From Alicyclobacillus hesperidum (GTDB lineage: Bacteria; Bacillota; Bacilli; Alicyclobacillales; Alicyclobacillaceae), in the NCBI RefSeq assembly GCF_900107035.1, contig NZ_FNOJ01000007.1, positions 1 through 64,000 on the forward strand: a DNA stretch of 64,000 nt, written 5' to 3'. The notes beneath the pieces were generated by a model. The model saw nothing but the letters and a program-made list of their open reading frames with translations. It ran no database searches and was not told the DNA's origin. Within the stretch, counting starts at the first letter, position 1; the number at the start of each line of letters is the position of its first letter. A program made the translations under genes and the position numbers. This document shows positions 26,135 to 34,350 of this stretch, piece after piece.

Positions 26135-26260
26135 TTAGTAAACCGGCGTTGTCGTGCAGGTTGTGGTGTAGGAAGGCACTAGCAGAATAAAGAGTACAAA
26201 GATAATGAGAAATACAACCGCCCAACGAGTGTAGCCGCCGAGTGCGCCGCCATCATACAT
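26135..26260 (-). CDS. 41-aa single-TM small protein (cassette copy 1)
   Basis: Starts MYDGGALGGYTRWAV and has one hydrophobic segment (about residues 12-29, RWAVVFLIIFVLFILLV) and a Thr/Cys tail ending TTTPVY. The ATG at 26260 follows GGAGGG by 7 bases. It is reminiscent of YjcZ-type short sporulation membrane proteins, but that is only general resemblance. A near-identical 39-aa protein is encoded at 29585-29704, also directly upstream of a Gly/Trp-rich partner, which supports both as real genes. The membrane segment resembles the tail of its partner protein. Confidence 0.75.
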   Translation of the reverse strand: MYDGGALGGYTRWAVVFLIIFVLFILLVPSYTTTCTTTPVY

Positions 26261-26611
26261 GTTGCTTCCCTCCTGCCGTGCAAAGCATAAAATCCGAATA
26301 TACCCACGAGCCTGACGCCTCATCTTGCCCGCAACGCATTTCCATGTACACGCATCACCACGCCAGCAAATAGGCATGCCCGTGCCGTGCAAATGGGCGC
26401 CTGCAAAGTGAAAGCTTCCTTTTGCCTCCTCGTTTCACGACGTGATGTACAAGTATGTGTGCGATTCACCTTTTGCATCGGTGTTTGCCGCACAGGCATT
26501 CGCACAGCCGCAAAGTCTTGATAACGCGCATGTTGATTTTTCTATTGCACATTTACCCGATGCTCGTTCGAAAAGGGGATCATACACTACTCTGAGGTTT
26601 TGGAGGTGATG
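26261..26611. other. Divergent intergenic region, no gene seen
   Basis: About 350 bases between the minus-strand 41-aa gene and the plus-strand 192-aa gene, and so expected to hold both promoters. I see no convincing hairpin, RNA motif or conserved coding frame; open frames here lack ribosome-binding sites. The last bases carry the GGAGG that sets the start of the 26612 gene. Confidence 0.5.
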
Positions 26612-27190
26612 ATGTTGAACATTGGCATGCTATTTCGATGGGGCTCTGTTCTGATGAACATGGTTCAGGATCCAAACATCCATCTACTAGCCCGAGGAGC
26701 ATGGACAGGTATCCGAAAACTGCGGGGGGCCATGGAGCCGGGTATTCCATCGCATCCCCTGGGTGCAGCCCCAAACACATCTGGTACACAAGGGTTTTCC
26801 TATGGTTTGGGAAATCCGTTTAGCCCCAATCGCTTATCCGACCGCGATGCTTTGAAAGGCTCCGGAGCCGTCCCAAGTCTGAAAGGCCCCTTTAAGACTG
26901 GACCCAGCGAAACCGAAATCAAACAGTTATTGCGAGATCCAAGGGTGCAGGAATTCTTAAGCGAAAATCCTCAGATGCGTCGCATGATTGAAGAAGCCTC
27001 CAAGCGACCGCATAAGGGACAGCGCGGGGGCAAGCTGATGCCGAAACTGTTCGGTAAACCGCGGCAAGAGGAGTCGCCTGCCAAAGGGTTCAACGAACCA
27101 TTTCCGTTTCCCTGGATGCAACAAAGACCAACAGTCCCTGCAAACCAGTCACGATATCCCAATTCACAGATACGAAAGCGAAGGCCTTGA
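26612..27190 (+). CDS. Unknown 192-aa protein upstream of SGNH hydrolases
   Basis: I do not recognise a family. The N terminus (to about 40) is mildly hydrophobic. The middle is Gly/Pro/Ser-rich and probably disordered. Residues about 115-150 hold a charged helical segment, QLLRDPRVQEFLSENPQMRR, that resembles short STI1/helical-bundle motifs. The C terminus is Lys/Arg/Pro-rich. GGAGG lies 5 bases before the ATG at 26612 (another ATG is at 26609). The SGNH hydrolase gene starts 44 bases after its stop, so a shared transcript is likely. It could be a structural or coat-type protein; there is no direct support. Confidence 0.7.
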   Translation: MLNIGMLFRWGSVLMNMVQDPNIHLLARGAWTGIRKLRGAMEPGIPSHPLGAAPNTSGTQGFSYGLGNPFSPNRLSDRDALKGSGAVPSLKGPFKTGPSETEIKQLLRDPRVQEFLSENPQMRRMIEEASKRPHKGQRGGKLMPKLFGKPRQEESPAKGFNEPFPFPWMQQRPTVPANQSRYPNSQIRKRRP

Positions 27191-27233
27191 ACCCATACGC
27201 ATGACTCACTTCAGGCTGGAAGGGGGAAGCGAC

Positions 27234-27917
27234 ATGAAGCGAAACCTGTACATTGCGCTCGGGGACTCCATCACCGCCGGGTACGGTGCGCCCCACCCAC
27301 ATGCGACATTTGTCTATCAGGTCTCGCAATTTGCACACGAACAGGGACTGGCAGACCATACCATGATCATTGCCCAAAACGGATGGACGAGCGGAGATCT
27401 GTGGAAAGCCGTTAACGTCATCGGTGAGGCGATTTGGAACCAGACAAATATGATCACGTTGATGACAGGTGGCAATGACTTGCGACGCCTGTTACGGCGC
27501 TTCTATCTCCCAGTGTCGGGGCCAGTCATCACCCCATCCGTCATCGATCGCGTGAGCGCGGAATTCACTTACAACATGGACTTATTATGTAATTTCATCC
27601 ACAAACGCAACGTTCCGTACGTGATTGTCACCACCGTATACAACCCCATACCACATTTTCCGATTGCGGTTGCCGCTTTTGATAGGCTTAACACCGTGAT
27701 ACGCATGCTTGCCGAAGACTACCGGTTTACGGTCAGCGACGTGTTCGCAGGATTTCAAAACCGCGAACATCAATTGATTGAAGGTTACCGCAATGGAAAA
27801 TTCGAGGACCTGGCCTTACCGTTTCGCCGCCCAATTCACCCAAATCATGCCGGACATGCGCGAATCGCCGAAGTCATCAAAAAGTCGTTGCGCGGCATGG
27901 CTCCGCCTCTGCCGTAA
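27234..27917 (+). CDS. SGNH/GDSL hydrolase, tandem copy 1
   Basis: A 227-aa SGNH-fold esterase/lipase. Block I is IALGDSITAGYGAPHP with the nucleophile Ser at about residue 10. Block III is seen as MTGGNDLRRLL (Gly-x-Asn-Asp), and block V as HPNHAGHARIAEVI with the Asp/His-type end, where HPN-HAGH holds the catalytic His. It has no signal peptide, so it is cytosolic or mother-cell/spore-located. ATG at 27234 follows GGAAGGGGG. It is clearly paralogous to the next gene, 48 bases downstream. The substrate is unknown. Confidence 0.88.
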   Translation: MKRNLYIALGDSITAGYGAPHPHATFVYQVSQFAHEQGLADHTMIIAQNGWTSGDLWKAVNVIGEAIWNQTNMITLMTGGNDLRRLLRRFYLPVSGPVITPSVIDRVSAEFTYNMDLLCNFIHKRNVPYVIVTTVYNPIPHFPIAVAAFDRLNTVIRMLAEDYRFTVSDVFAGFQNREHQLIEGYRNGKFEDLALPFRRPIHPNHAGHARIAEVIKKSLRGMAPPLP

Positions 27918-27965
27918 CACGTTGTGCGTCACTGGCATCTCTACATATACAAGGGGTTGAGCGCG

Positions 27966-28706
27966 ATGGCAAGAGACATCTACCTAGCGATTGGCGATAC
28001 CGTTACAGCGGGGCAGGGAGCGAGTCATCCGAGACTCGGGTTCGTACAACATGTCGGCAACTATTTACGTGACCAATCATTCGCGCAACGCACAATCATC
28101 ATGGCCCTTCCAGGTCTTACGGCGAAACGACTATTTCAACTCGTATCGACGCCCAGATTGAATCTGTGGGACGACGTCAATGTTATAACTGTTTGTTTTG
28201 GTAGCGCGGATCTACTTCGACTCTTGCGACCGGCCGTTCGCGGCGCCCATGCACATGCCCGCCCACCGCGGAGTGTGTTAAAACACGCGGACGAGTTTGG
28301 TTATCATACGGATCAATTGTTTCGTCTCATTCGCGAGAAACAGGTGCCACATGTGCTTGTTACAACATTGTATAACCCACTACCTGGGTTTGCGCCTGCC
28401 CGTGAGTTTGTCGAAGGAATGAACGGTATCATTTGCGATTGTGCCAGTTACTATAAATTCCCTGTCGTTGATTTGGAAAAGGGGTTTGCCAATAACGAGG
28501 CGTATCTGATTGACGGGTACCGCACTGGAAGTGTCCTAGACTTGATGCATCCTTTGCGCAAGCCGATTCTACCTAACAACGCAGGGCATAAGCTGATTGC
28601 ACATCTGATTACCCAACGTCTCAGCCAATTGTTGACCAAAAAGAAGCAAGGCCAAAAGTCAGGAACCAGTCGTCCGGGAAAACTTCGCAGGCGCCTAACG
28701 ACATGA
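27966..28706 (+). CDS. SGNH/GDSL hydrolase-like, tandem copy 2
   Basis: A 246-aa paralogue of the preceding protein. Block I reads IAIGDT-like (LAIGDTVTAGQGASHP), with Thr where the nucleophilic Ser is expected. Block III reads CFGSADLLRLL, where Gly-x-Asn-Asp would be expected, so two active-site blocks are altered. The end LPNNAGHKLIAHLI keeps the AGH element. It may therefore be catalytically weak or inactive, a partner of copy 1. ATG at 27966 follows AAGGGG. The C terminus is Lys/Arg-rich. Confidence 0.84.
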   Translation: MARDIYLAIGDTVTAGQGASHPRLGFVQHVGNYLRDQSFAQRTIIMALPGLTAKRLFQLVSTPRLNLWDDVNVITVCFGSADLLRLLRPAVRGAHAHARPPRSVLKHADEFGYHTDQLFRLIREKQVPHVLVTTLYNPLPGFAPAREFVEGMNGIICDCASYYKFPVVDLEKGFANNEAYLIDGYRTGSVLDLMHPLRKPILPNNAGHKLIAHLITQRLSQLLTKKKQGQKSGTSRPGKLRRRLTT

Positions 28707-29178
28707 ACCGGGAGGAAAGCTTGGTGCACGCCGAAGCCGAAACAGACCATACACTAGATCCCAATGTCTGATGCAACGATGACCTCGCATCGACGGTATA
28801 CCCTCGACTGCACCGCATCGTATTGCTCAAGATGCACGTATGAACGCCCCGAATGTATAACCTGCTGTATGTCTATATGTATACGGACGTGATTCTTGAC
28901 CCCATACACAATTTCACGGTAAGACTGCTATAAGCCTTGCGTTGCGTGTCATTTTCTGAGACGTATGCAGTTCCACGGCAGGCTTGCAAAAGGAATGGGC
29001 GGCTACACAGCCTCTTACATAGCCATGTAGCCATCCAACGCAATTCTTTCAAGATAGCACTGACACTTCTTCGCCAACGCCGCGATCGACAAGCACGCGA
29101 AGAGAGGTGTGACGAGTCCCTGCCCAACGAAAGTTGGCCAGTAATTCATGAACATAAAGGGCGATGCCTACTGTACGG
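28707..29178. other. Intergenic stretch, no confident gene
   Basis: About 470 bases between convergent genes. A GGGAGG at 28711 precedes a TTG/GTG that would open only about 16 codons. A 7-bp inverted repeat (GGCTACA 29001-29007, TGTAGCC 29026-29032) has no T-run. No RNA gene or conserved frame is recognised. Confidence 0.5.
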
Positions 29179-29517
29179 TTACCACCACCAGCCGGCCAGC
29201 CCCCACAAGACATAGATGATGAGGAAGGAAACCGCCCAGCGGCCCCACCCCCACCCCCAGCCACCATATCCTCCGCCAAAACCGCCGTATCCAGCTCCTG
29301 GAGCACCTCCCCATTGTGCTAGGGCCAGGTCCAACCTCTGCAACTCGTCATCACTGACATTGGCACTGGCGAACTCAGTAGGGATATATTTGCGTGGCGA
29401 GAGGATGATGGCCGAGTCTTGGGTAACCCGTTCGACAAATCCCACGTGATACCCGTATTTGGTTCGAAAGCCAACCATCTTTCCGATATACCGCTCACAA
29501 TCCGCTTTTGTACACAC
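29179..29517 (-). CDS. Small Gly/Trp-rich membrane-tailed protein (cassette copy 2)
   Basis: A 112-aa paralogue of the 25748-26080 product. The shared N-terminal domain has CERYIGKMVGF, KYGYHVGFVERVTQDSAII and LSPRKYIPTEFA; a Gly-Tyr-Gly-rich linker and the tail RWAVSFLIIYVLWGLAGWWW follow. The start is GTG at 29517, 8 bases after AAAGGAGG; the frame upstream is non-homologous. It is 67 bases downstream of the 39-aa gene. Function unknown; two kept copies suggest a dosage- or stage-specific role. Confidence 0.75.
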   Translation of the reverse strand: MCTKADCERYIGKMVGFRTKYGYHVGFVERVTQDSAIILSPRKYIPTEFASANVSDDELQRLDLALAQWGGAPGAGYGGFGGGYGGWGWGWGRWAVSFLIIYVLWGLAGWWW

Positions 29518-29584
29518 GTCCGAAACCTCCTTTGTTCCACAACTTGCATTCCATATGGGGTTATGGACGACCATCAGCCCGTCA

Positions 29585-29704
29585 TCAGTACACCGGTGTG
29601 GTTGTGCAAGTTGTCACGTAATTGGGAACGAGGAGGAAGAACAACACGAAGATAATCAGAAACACAACCGCCCACCTTGTGTAGCCACCAAATGCACCGT
29701 ACAT
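29585..29704 (-). CDS. 39-aa single-TM small protein (cassette copy 2)
   Basis: Starts MYGAFGGYTRWAV and ends TTCTTTPVY, matching the 41-aa protein at 26135-26260 nearly throughout. The hydrophobic segment RWAVVFLIIFVLFFLLV covers most of the middle. ATG at 29704 has AAAGGGG about 9 bases upstream. The strong similarity of two separately located short frames, each with a good SD and the same downstream partner, supports that both are translated. Confidence 0.75.
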   Translation of the reverse strand: MYGAFGGYTRWAVVFLIIFVLFFLLVPNYVTTCTTTPVY

Positions 29705-30041
29705 GTGTCACACCCCTTTCCCTTGCGGCATGCTTTACGTTACGTGACTTCGACTGCTCATCGCTATCGGCAACCGCCTGAACAAGCGTGCCTATTTTCG
29801 TAGAAACTTTGATAGCTCAAACATGAGAATGGTATGTTCACGCATGCCACGCTCACCGATGTGACATCAACCCGCGAAAGTTGATTTCCGTTTGGTATGT
29901 CGCTTTTAAAGACAAAAACAGCTCCACTAGGTCATGTCCCAGCAGAGCTGTCATCAAAACCAGCGTTCTTTATGAACACCTGCCTGAAGGCTTATCTCGT
30001 GCAATGCAGGCGATGGAACATACGGACGTACTCTAAAGGCA
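29705..30041. other. Intergenic region holding the mqo terminator and a small-gene promoter
   Basis: About 337 bases upstream of the minus-strand 39-aa gene and downstream of mqo. The only structure I can support is the mqo terminator at 29913-29951. The remainder (29705-29912) should contain the promoter of the small-protein pair but I see no clear -35/-10. Confidence 0.5.
29913..29951 (-). terminator. Intrinsic terminator of mqo
   Basis: On the minus strand ACAGCTC (29951-29945) pairs with GAGCTGT (29924-29918) across a 20-base loop, followed by TTTTTGTCTTT. It is about 90 bases beyond the mqo stop. Confidence 0.75.
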
Positions 30042-31535
30042 TCACGCCTGCATGCTGCCATGTGCTGAGGCGAGCCCCAAAGCCTCGGCAGTCATAGCCT
30101 GAATGGAACGCATCAAATCCGGATTTTCATTTAACGCTTCGCCATACGATGGAATCATTTCCCGTATTTTCGGTTCCCAGTCGGGTAGCTTATCTGGGAA
30201 ACACTTTCTAATGACATCCATCATGATGGAAACGACGACCGAAGCTCCGGGCGATGCCCCAAGTAGTGCCGCCACTGAACCATCTGACGCACTGACAACT
30301 TCCGTACCAAATTGAAGCGTGCCCCGCGGATTGCTCTTAATGACCTGCACACGTTGCCCCGCCACGATTAAGCTCCAATCCTCATTGCGAGCTGTGGGTA
30401 CAAACTCACGCAGTTCATTCATACGCTGGTTTTTTGTCAACATCAATTGCTTGATCAAATACCATGTAAGACCGGCATTTTTCAGTCCGGCGGCAAGAAG
30501 CGTAGTGAAGTTGTGTGGCTTTACGGACTTCAGCAAGTCCAACATTGAGCCGGTCTTCAAGAACTTTGGTGAGAATCCGGCAAACGGTCCGAACAACAGG
30601 TATTCGCGGTTGTTAATCACCCGCGTATCCAGATGCGGAACCGACATCGGCGGCGCGCCAACAGGTGCCTTGCCGTACACCTTCGCGCGGTGTTCTTTGA
30701 CGACATCCGGATTTTCACACACCATGAAGAGCCCGCTGACCGGAAATCCGCCAATCCCCTTCCCCTCGAGAATGCCGGACTTTTGCAACAAATGCAGGCT
30801 CCATCCACCTGCGCCAATGAAGACAAAGCGCGCACTATGCTGTTCGATCGCACCTGTCTTGGTATCACGCACATCTAGATTCCAATAGCCATCGCTCGTT
30901 CGCCGCAAATTCTGAACCTGTTTGTTACACTGAATGTTTACCCCGTTCTTCTCTAAATAGGAGAACAACAGACGCGTCAGAGCACCAAAATTCACATCTG
31001 TGCCAGAACCGATCCAGGTAGCTGCAATGGGTTTGTCCGCCGATCGATCCTTCATCATCAAGGGAATCCACTCGGACAATTGCTGGGGATCATCCGAATA
31101 CTCCATTCCCTGAAACAGTGGATGCTCTGACAACAAGGAAAATCGCTTTCGTAAAAAAGCGACATTGGCATCCCCTTGAACAAAGCTCATGTGAGGAACA
31201 GGCACGATGAAATCGCGCGGATTTTCGATGATCCCTTGATGGACCAAATAAGACCAAAACTGCCTAGAGACCAGAAACTGTTCATTGACGTGTATGGCCT
31301 TACTGATATCGATCGATCCGTCGGGACGCTCCACGGTATAATTGAGCTCACACAATGCTGAATGACCCGTGCCTGCGTTATTCCACTCGTTTGAGCTCTC
31401 GACAGCAATTTGATCCAGACGCTCAAAGACACTGATAGTCCAGTCGGGAGCCAACTGTTGAAGCAACGTGCCTAACGTGGCACTCATGATGCCGGCACCG
31501 ATCAACACGACATCCGATCTGTTTTGCACTTCCAT
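30042..31535 (-). CDS. mqo: Malate:quinone oxidoreductase
   Basis: A 497-aa FAD enzyme of the membrane surface that oxidises malate to oxaloacetate and reduces quinone, here presumably menaquinone. The N-terminal Rossmann motif is [17 protein letters not shown], followed by the family block [21 protein letters not shown]. Later, [19 protein letters not shown] and the C-terminal [15 protein letters not shown] are typical. ATG at 31535 is preferred (SD AAGGATGGGGA); upstream in-frame starts add 8 residues. It stands alone with its own terminator (29913-29951). Confidence 0.95.
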   Translation of the reverse strand: MEVQNRSDVVLIGAGIMSATLGTLLQQLAPDWTISVFERLDQIAVESSNEWNNAGTGHSALCELNYTVERPDGSIDISKAIHVNEQFLVSRQFWSYLVHQGIIENPRDFIVPVPHMSFVQGDANVAFLRKRFSLLSEHPLFQGMEYSDDPQQLSEWIPLMMKDRSADKPIAATWIGSGTDVNFGALTRLLFSYLEKNGVNIQCNKQVQNLRRTSDGYWNLDVRDTKTGAIEQHSARFVFIGAGGWSLHLLQKSGILEGKGIGGFPVSGLFMVCENPDVVKEHRAKVYGKAPVGAPPMSVPHLDTRVINNREYLLFGPFAGFSPKFLKTGSMLDLLKSVKPHNFTTLLAAGLKNAGLTWYLIKQLMLTKNQRMNELREFVPTARNEDWSLIVAGQRVQVIKSNPRGTLQFGTEVVSASDGSVAALLGASPGASVVVSIMMDVIRKCFPDKLPDWEPKIREMIPSYGEALNENPDLMRSIQAMTAEALGLASAHGSMQA

Positions 31536-31625
31536 CCGGGTCCCCATCCTTATAACCATTTACCTTTATTTAGGAAATTCGCGCAATAAAGTTACATTCA
31601 AACATGGATATTCAGATTGAAAGCA

Positions 31626-31667
31626 TAAAAACGGGGTGTCGAAGATTCAGCAACGTTCGACAACCCC
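31626..31667 (-). terminator. Intrinsic terminator of the EamA gene
   Basis: On the minus strand GGGGTTGTCGAA (31667-31656) pairs with TTCGACACCCC (31643-31633) with one bulged base, followed by GTTTTTATG. It lies 70 bases past the transporter stop. Confidence 0.75.
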
Positions 31668-31736
31668 TATAGTATAAATCATAACAATCCAATTGGCTAA
31701 CCGACTTACATATTTCACATATCCAAAGCGAGAAGA

Positions 31737-32687
31737 TCATTTGCGCGATCGCGCCAGGATGGACACGGTCAAAAGGACACAAAGGCCGCCGCAGATAGAC
31801 ACCGGGCCCATTTGAACATGAAGTACGGTCAGCGCCAAGATGGACGCTGAAAGGGGCTCGCCGCAAGCGAGCAAACTCGCCTCAGCAGGCTCGATGTATC
31901 GCAGGCTTACCATGTACAGGTAAAACGCGAGTAACGTGCCAAATAGCACAACAAATACCACTAATCCCCATGCCCCAATCGGCAAGGTCGGCATCGTTTG
32001 GGGGCGCACAGTAGCGATGCTCATCATCACCCCGCCAACGAGCATTCCCCAGCCTGTCGTTGCCGCCGCACCAAATTGCGCGAGAAGACGTTGCGGATAA
32101 ATCGAGTAAAAGGAGACCGCGAATGCGGAAGCTAGTCCCCAAACCACCGCAAGAGGCGCTATCGACAAACTCGTGACGCGCCCGTCCGTAACGAGGAGAG
32201 CCGACCCAACAAGCGCCAGTGCCAGGCAAAAAAATTGAGTGCCTGAAGGTAGTCGCCGACTCCGCAAGGCACCATAGGCGACGATGACGAGCGGGCTTAG
32301 GTACTGCAGGATGGTCGCTGTCGCCGCATTGCCATAGCCAATGGCCGCAAAGTATGTGTATTGCACACCCAGCAAACCAACAAGGCCGAACACCAACATT
32401 CCGGAGGCGGATGGCAGATTGCGCCACGGGGCAAACACGCTCGCCCATCCTTTGCGCAAGCCGACGATGACGACTAGCAAAAAACCGGCGATGGTCATGC
32501 GTACGGCGACGAGCCAGCCTGGGGCAACGCCGTGACGCTGAAAGAGAACTTGCGCCGCGGTGCCAGAAACGCCCCACAAAACCGCGCCGAGCAAGGCAAG
32601 AAACAGGCCTTTTAAACGTTTAAACCTGTTTGCGTCAGATACGACGTCCGGGTGTAAGGACGTCTGCGTCGTTAATTCTGACAACAA
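31737..32687 (-). CDS. EamA-family (DMT) transporter
   Basis: A 316-aa membrane protein with ten hydrophobic helices in two EamA repeats (about residues 27-165 and 175-310). The first repeat begins LFLALLGAVLWGVSGTAAQVL, the typical opening of these small-metabolite exporters; YIEPAEASLLACGEPLSA marks the end of the second. The probable start is TTG-TTG-TCA behind GGGGGG. The substrate cannot be inferred; relatives include amino-acid and nucleobase exporters. It is divergent from the hemerythrin gene. Confidence 0.87.
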   Translation of the reverse strand: MLSELTTQTSLHPDVVSDANRFKRLKGLFLALLGAVLWGVSGTAAQVLFQRHGVAPGWLVAVRMTIAGFLLVVIVGLRKGWASVFAPWRNLPSASGMLVFGLVGLLGVQYTYFAAIGYGNAATATILQYLSPLVIVAYGALRSRRLPSGTQFFCLALALVGSALLVTDGRVTSLSIAPLAVVWGLASAFAVSFYSIYPQRLLAQFGAAATTGWGMLVGGVMMSIATVRPQTMPTLPIGAWGLVVFVVLFGTLLAFYLYMVSLRYIEPAEASLLACGEPLSASILALTVLHVQMGPVSICGGLCVLLTVSILARSRK

Positions 32688-32810
32688 AAATCCCCCCTGC
32701 TTTTCTCATCCCAGAACGCACTTCACGAAATGATGAAGCGATGATCTATCTTTGTGGTACACTCGTTGCCAAAGACAATGTCCGCACTTTCCAAGAAAGG
32801 GGCACACGTT

Positions 32811-33245
32811 ATGGCAACCAAGCGCCATCCATCCCTGCAGCCGCTCTCCCGCCACCACCACCATGCACTCGTCGTGGCTTTGCATCTGATTAGACAGGAA
32901 CTGCCCAGCGACGAACTGCGCTCAGAACTTGAGCGCTTTTGGCACAATGGAGGCCAAGAGCATTTTCGCGAAGAGGAAGAAGTGCTTTTACCGGCCTACG
33001 CGAAGCACGCGCCACTCAACAGACCCGAAATTGTGCAGTTACTCCTCGAACACGTTCAGGTGCGCAGCATGGTCAGCCAAGTTTGTGACGAGAAGCGCGA
33101 TGACGTGATGCAAGAACTGGGTAAGTTGTTGCAAAGTCATGTTCGCAATGAGGAACAAGTCGTATTTCCCATGATTGAAGCCGCCCTTAGCGAATCGGAA
33201 CTGGAGCGACTGGCGCCGTATTTCGCGGAACACTACCCAGGATAA
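32811..33245 (+). CDS. Hemerythrin-like domain protein
   Basis: A 144-aa four-helix bundle with the His/Glu ligand pattern of a di-iron hemerythrin: SRHHHHALVVALH in helix 1, EHFREEEEVLLP in helix 2, LLEHVQVRSMV in helix 3 and SHVRNEEQVVFP in helix 4. Such proteins bind O2 or NO or act in iron handling and redox defence. ATG at 32811 follows AAAGGGG by 8 bases. It is convergent with the Nif3-like gene 12 bases on, with no terminator evident between them. Confidence 0.9.
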   Translation: MATKRHPSLQPLSRHHHHALVVALHLIRQELPSDELRSELERFWHNGGQEHFREEEEVLLPAYAKHAPLNRPEIVQLLLEHVQVRSMVSQVCDEKRDDVMQELGKLLQSHVRNEEQVVFPMIEAALSESELERLAPYFAEHYPG

Positions 33246-33257
33246 TGTACTTTATTG

Positions 33258-34067
33258 TTAAAGAACCCGGAATACGGGATGCAGTGGAATAAAACGCACT
33301 GGGATTGGGGCAACAAGGTCTCGCAGACTGTCCGCTATCATTTCCATGCCAGCTTCTTCGCTCTGCTGATGGCCGATGACCACCATCGCTTTGGCGTGTC
33401 CCATCGCCACAGCGTCGCGCACATACTCTGCCGTCTCCCATTCCGGCCCCTCGCCTACAATAATCACGTCGAGATCGGCTTGGCGCAAATAAGGAATGGC
33501 GGCGGCTCCGCCGCCGCGGTATCCCGGCAACAAGCCTACACGGCGACAGATCAGCGCCGAATGACCCACGACGCGTACTTGCGAAAGACAAAAGGACTTT
33601 TTGATTTGGTTTATAAGCTGTCCCAATGAAACGGGTGGTAATTGCACGATGGGAGCGTCGAAGAATGTACGATAACCATCGCCCATCATGTCACGCCAAC
33701 CGAGCCTTTTGGCCATCCCCTGAACAATCCAGTCGGGACGAGTTCGGTGAGGGCGGTCGTGCAATCTATACACGGCCAAATTGTTCTTCACAATATATTC
33801 TAGCTTTTCAGAACCCACCGGATCCTGATTTAGTGCGTCCAAACCGCCCATATGCTGATAGAACAGCCCTTCGTGCGAGATGATGAGATTAGCCCCCTGC
33901 TGTACTGCCTCTTGAAGGACCTCGTACGATGCAATAAATGTGACAGCCACGCCGTGTACCAAATCCTCCAGACCGCCAAATACGAGTTGATCCACCGTCT
34001 CGCATTCGCCATTGGACCACGGCATCAGGAATTCCAGGTGATGCACAATATCTCGTACTGTCGTCAT
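33258..34067 (-). CDS. Nif3-like dinuclear metal center protein
   Basis: A 269-aa member of the NIF3/YqfO (GTP cyclohydrolase I type 2 homolog) family. Metal-binding residues appear in LIISHEGLFYQ and VYRLHDRPHRT in the N-terminal half and in the C-terminal VIVGEGPEWETAEYV and VVIGHQQSEEAGM. It lacks the roughly 100-residue inserted domain of Bacillus YqfO, so it is the short form. The true reaction of this family is unsettled. It is monocistronic; the upstream MetAP-GNAT gene ends with its own terminator. Confidence 0.87.
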   Translation of the reverse strand: MTTVRDIVHHLEFLMPWSNGECETVDQLVFGGLEDLVHGVAVTFIASYEVLQEAVQQGANLIISHEGLFYQHMGGLDALNQDPVGSEKLEYIVKNNLAVYRLHDRPHRTRPDWIVQGMAKRLGWRDMMGDGYRTFFDAPIVQLPPVSLGQLINQIKKSFCLSQVRVVGHSALICRRVGLLPGYRGGGAAAIPYLRQADLDVIIVGEGPEWETAEYVRDAVAMGHAKAMVVIGHQQSEEAGMEMIADSLRDLVAPIPVRFIPLHPVFRVL

Positions 34068-34188
34068 GTTGACTCCCCCGGACTTTAGCTTACATCAACT
34101 CCTGCTTGGGGAGGAATACCTCGTTGCGAAGAGAACGGTATGTTTAGTATCCTCGGCAAATCTTTCGTAGACCTTTGCAGTCCCCAAC

Positions 34189-34217
34189 AAAAAAACACCC
34201 GGCCGCTTGGTCGAGTG
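34189..34217 (-). terminator. Intrinsic terminator of the MetAP-GNAT gene
   Basis: On the minus strand CACTCG (34217-34212) pairs with CGGGTG (34201-34196) around a 10-base loop, followed by a seven-T tract within TTTTTTTG. It lies about 135 bases downstream of the stop. Confidence 0.6.
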
Positions 34218-34350
34218 CAATAAAGGCGGCGTTATATCCGCCCTCTGGAGACACCTTGATTGTCGCATTCCACTACGTTTGCTTCATCGCCCATCTGTAC
34301 GATTTCCCGATAGTCCTTCCAGACTAACTTGATGAGTGTCCATTTGCGCA

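Noticed and set aside
29001-29032. Terminator in the 28707-29178 gap
   Set aside because: The 7-bp inverted repeat has no T-run on either strand and lies over 100 bases from both neighbouring stops.
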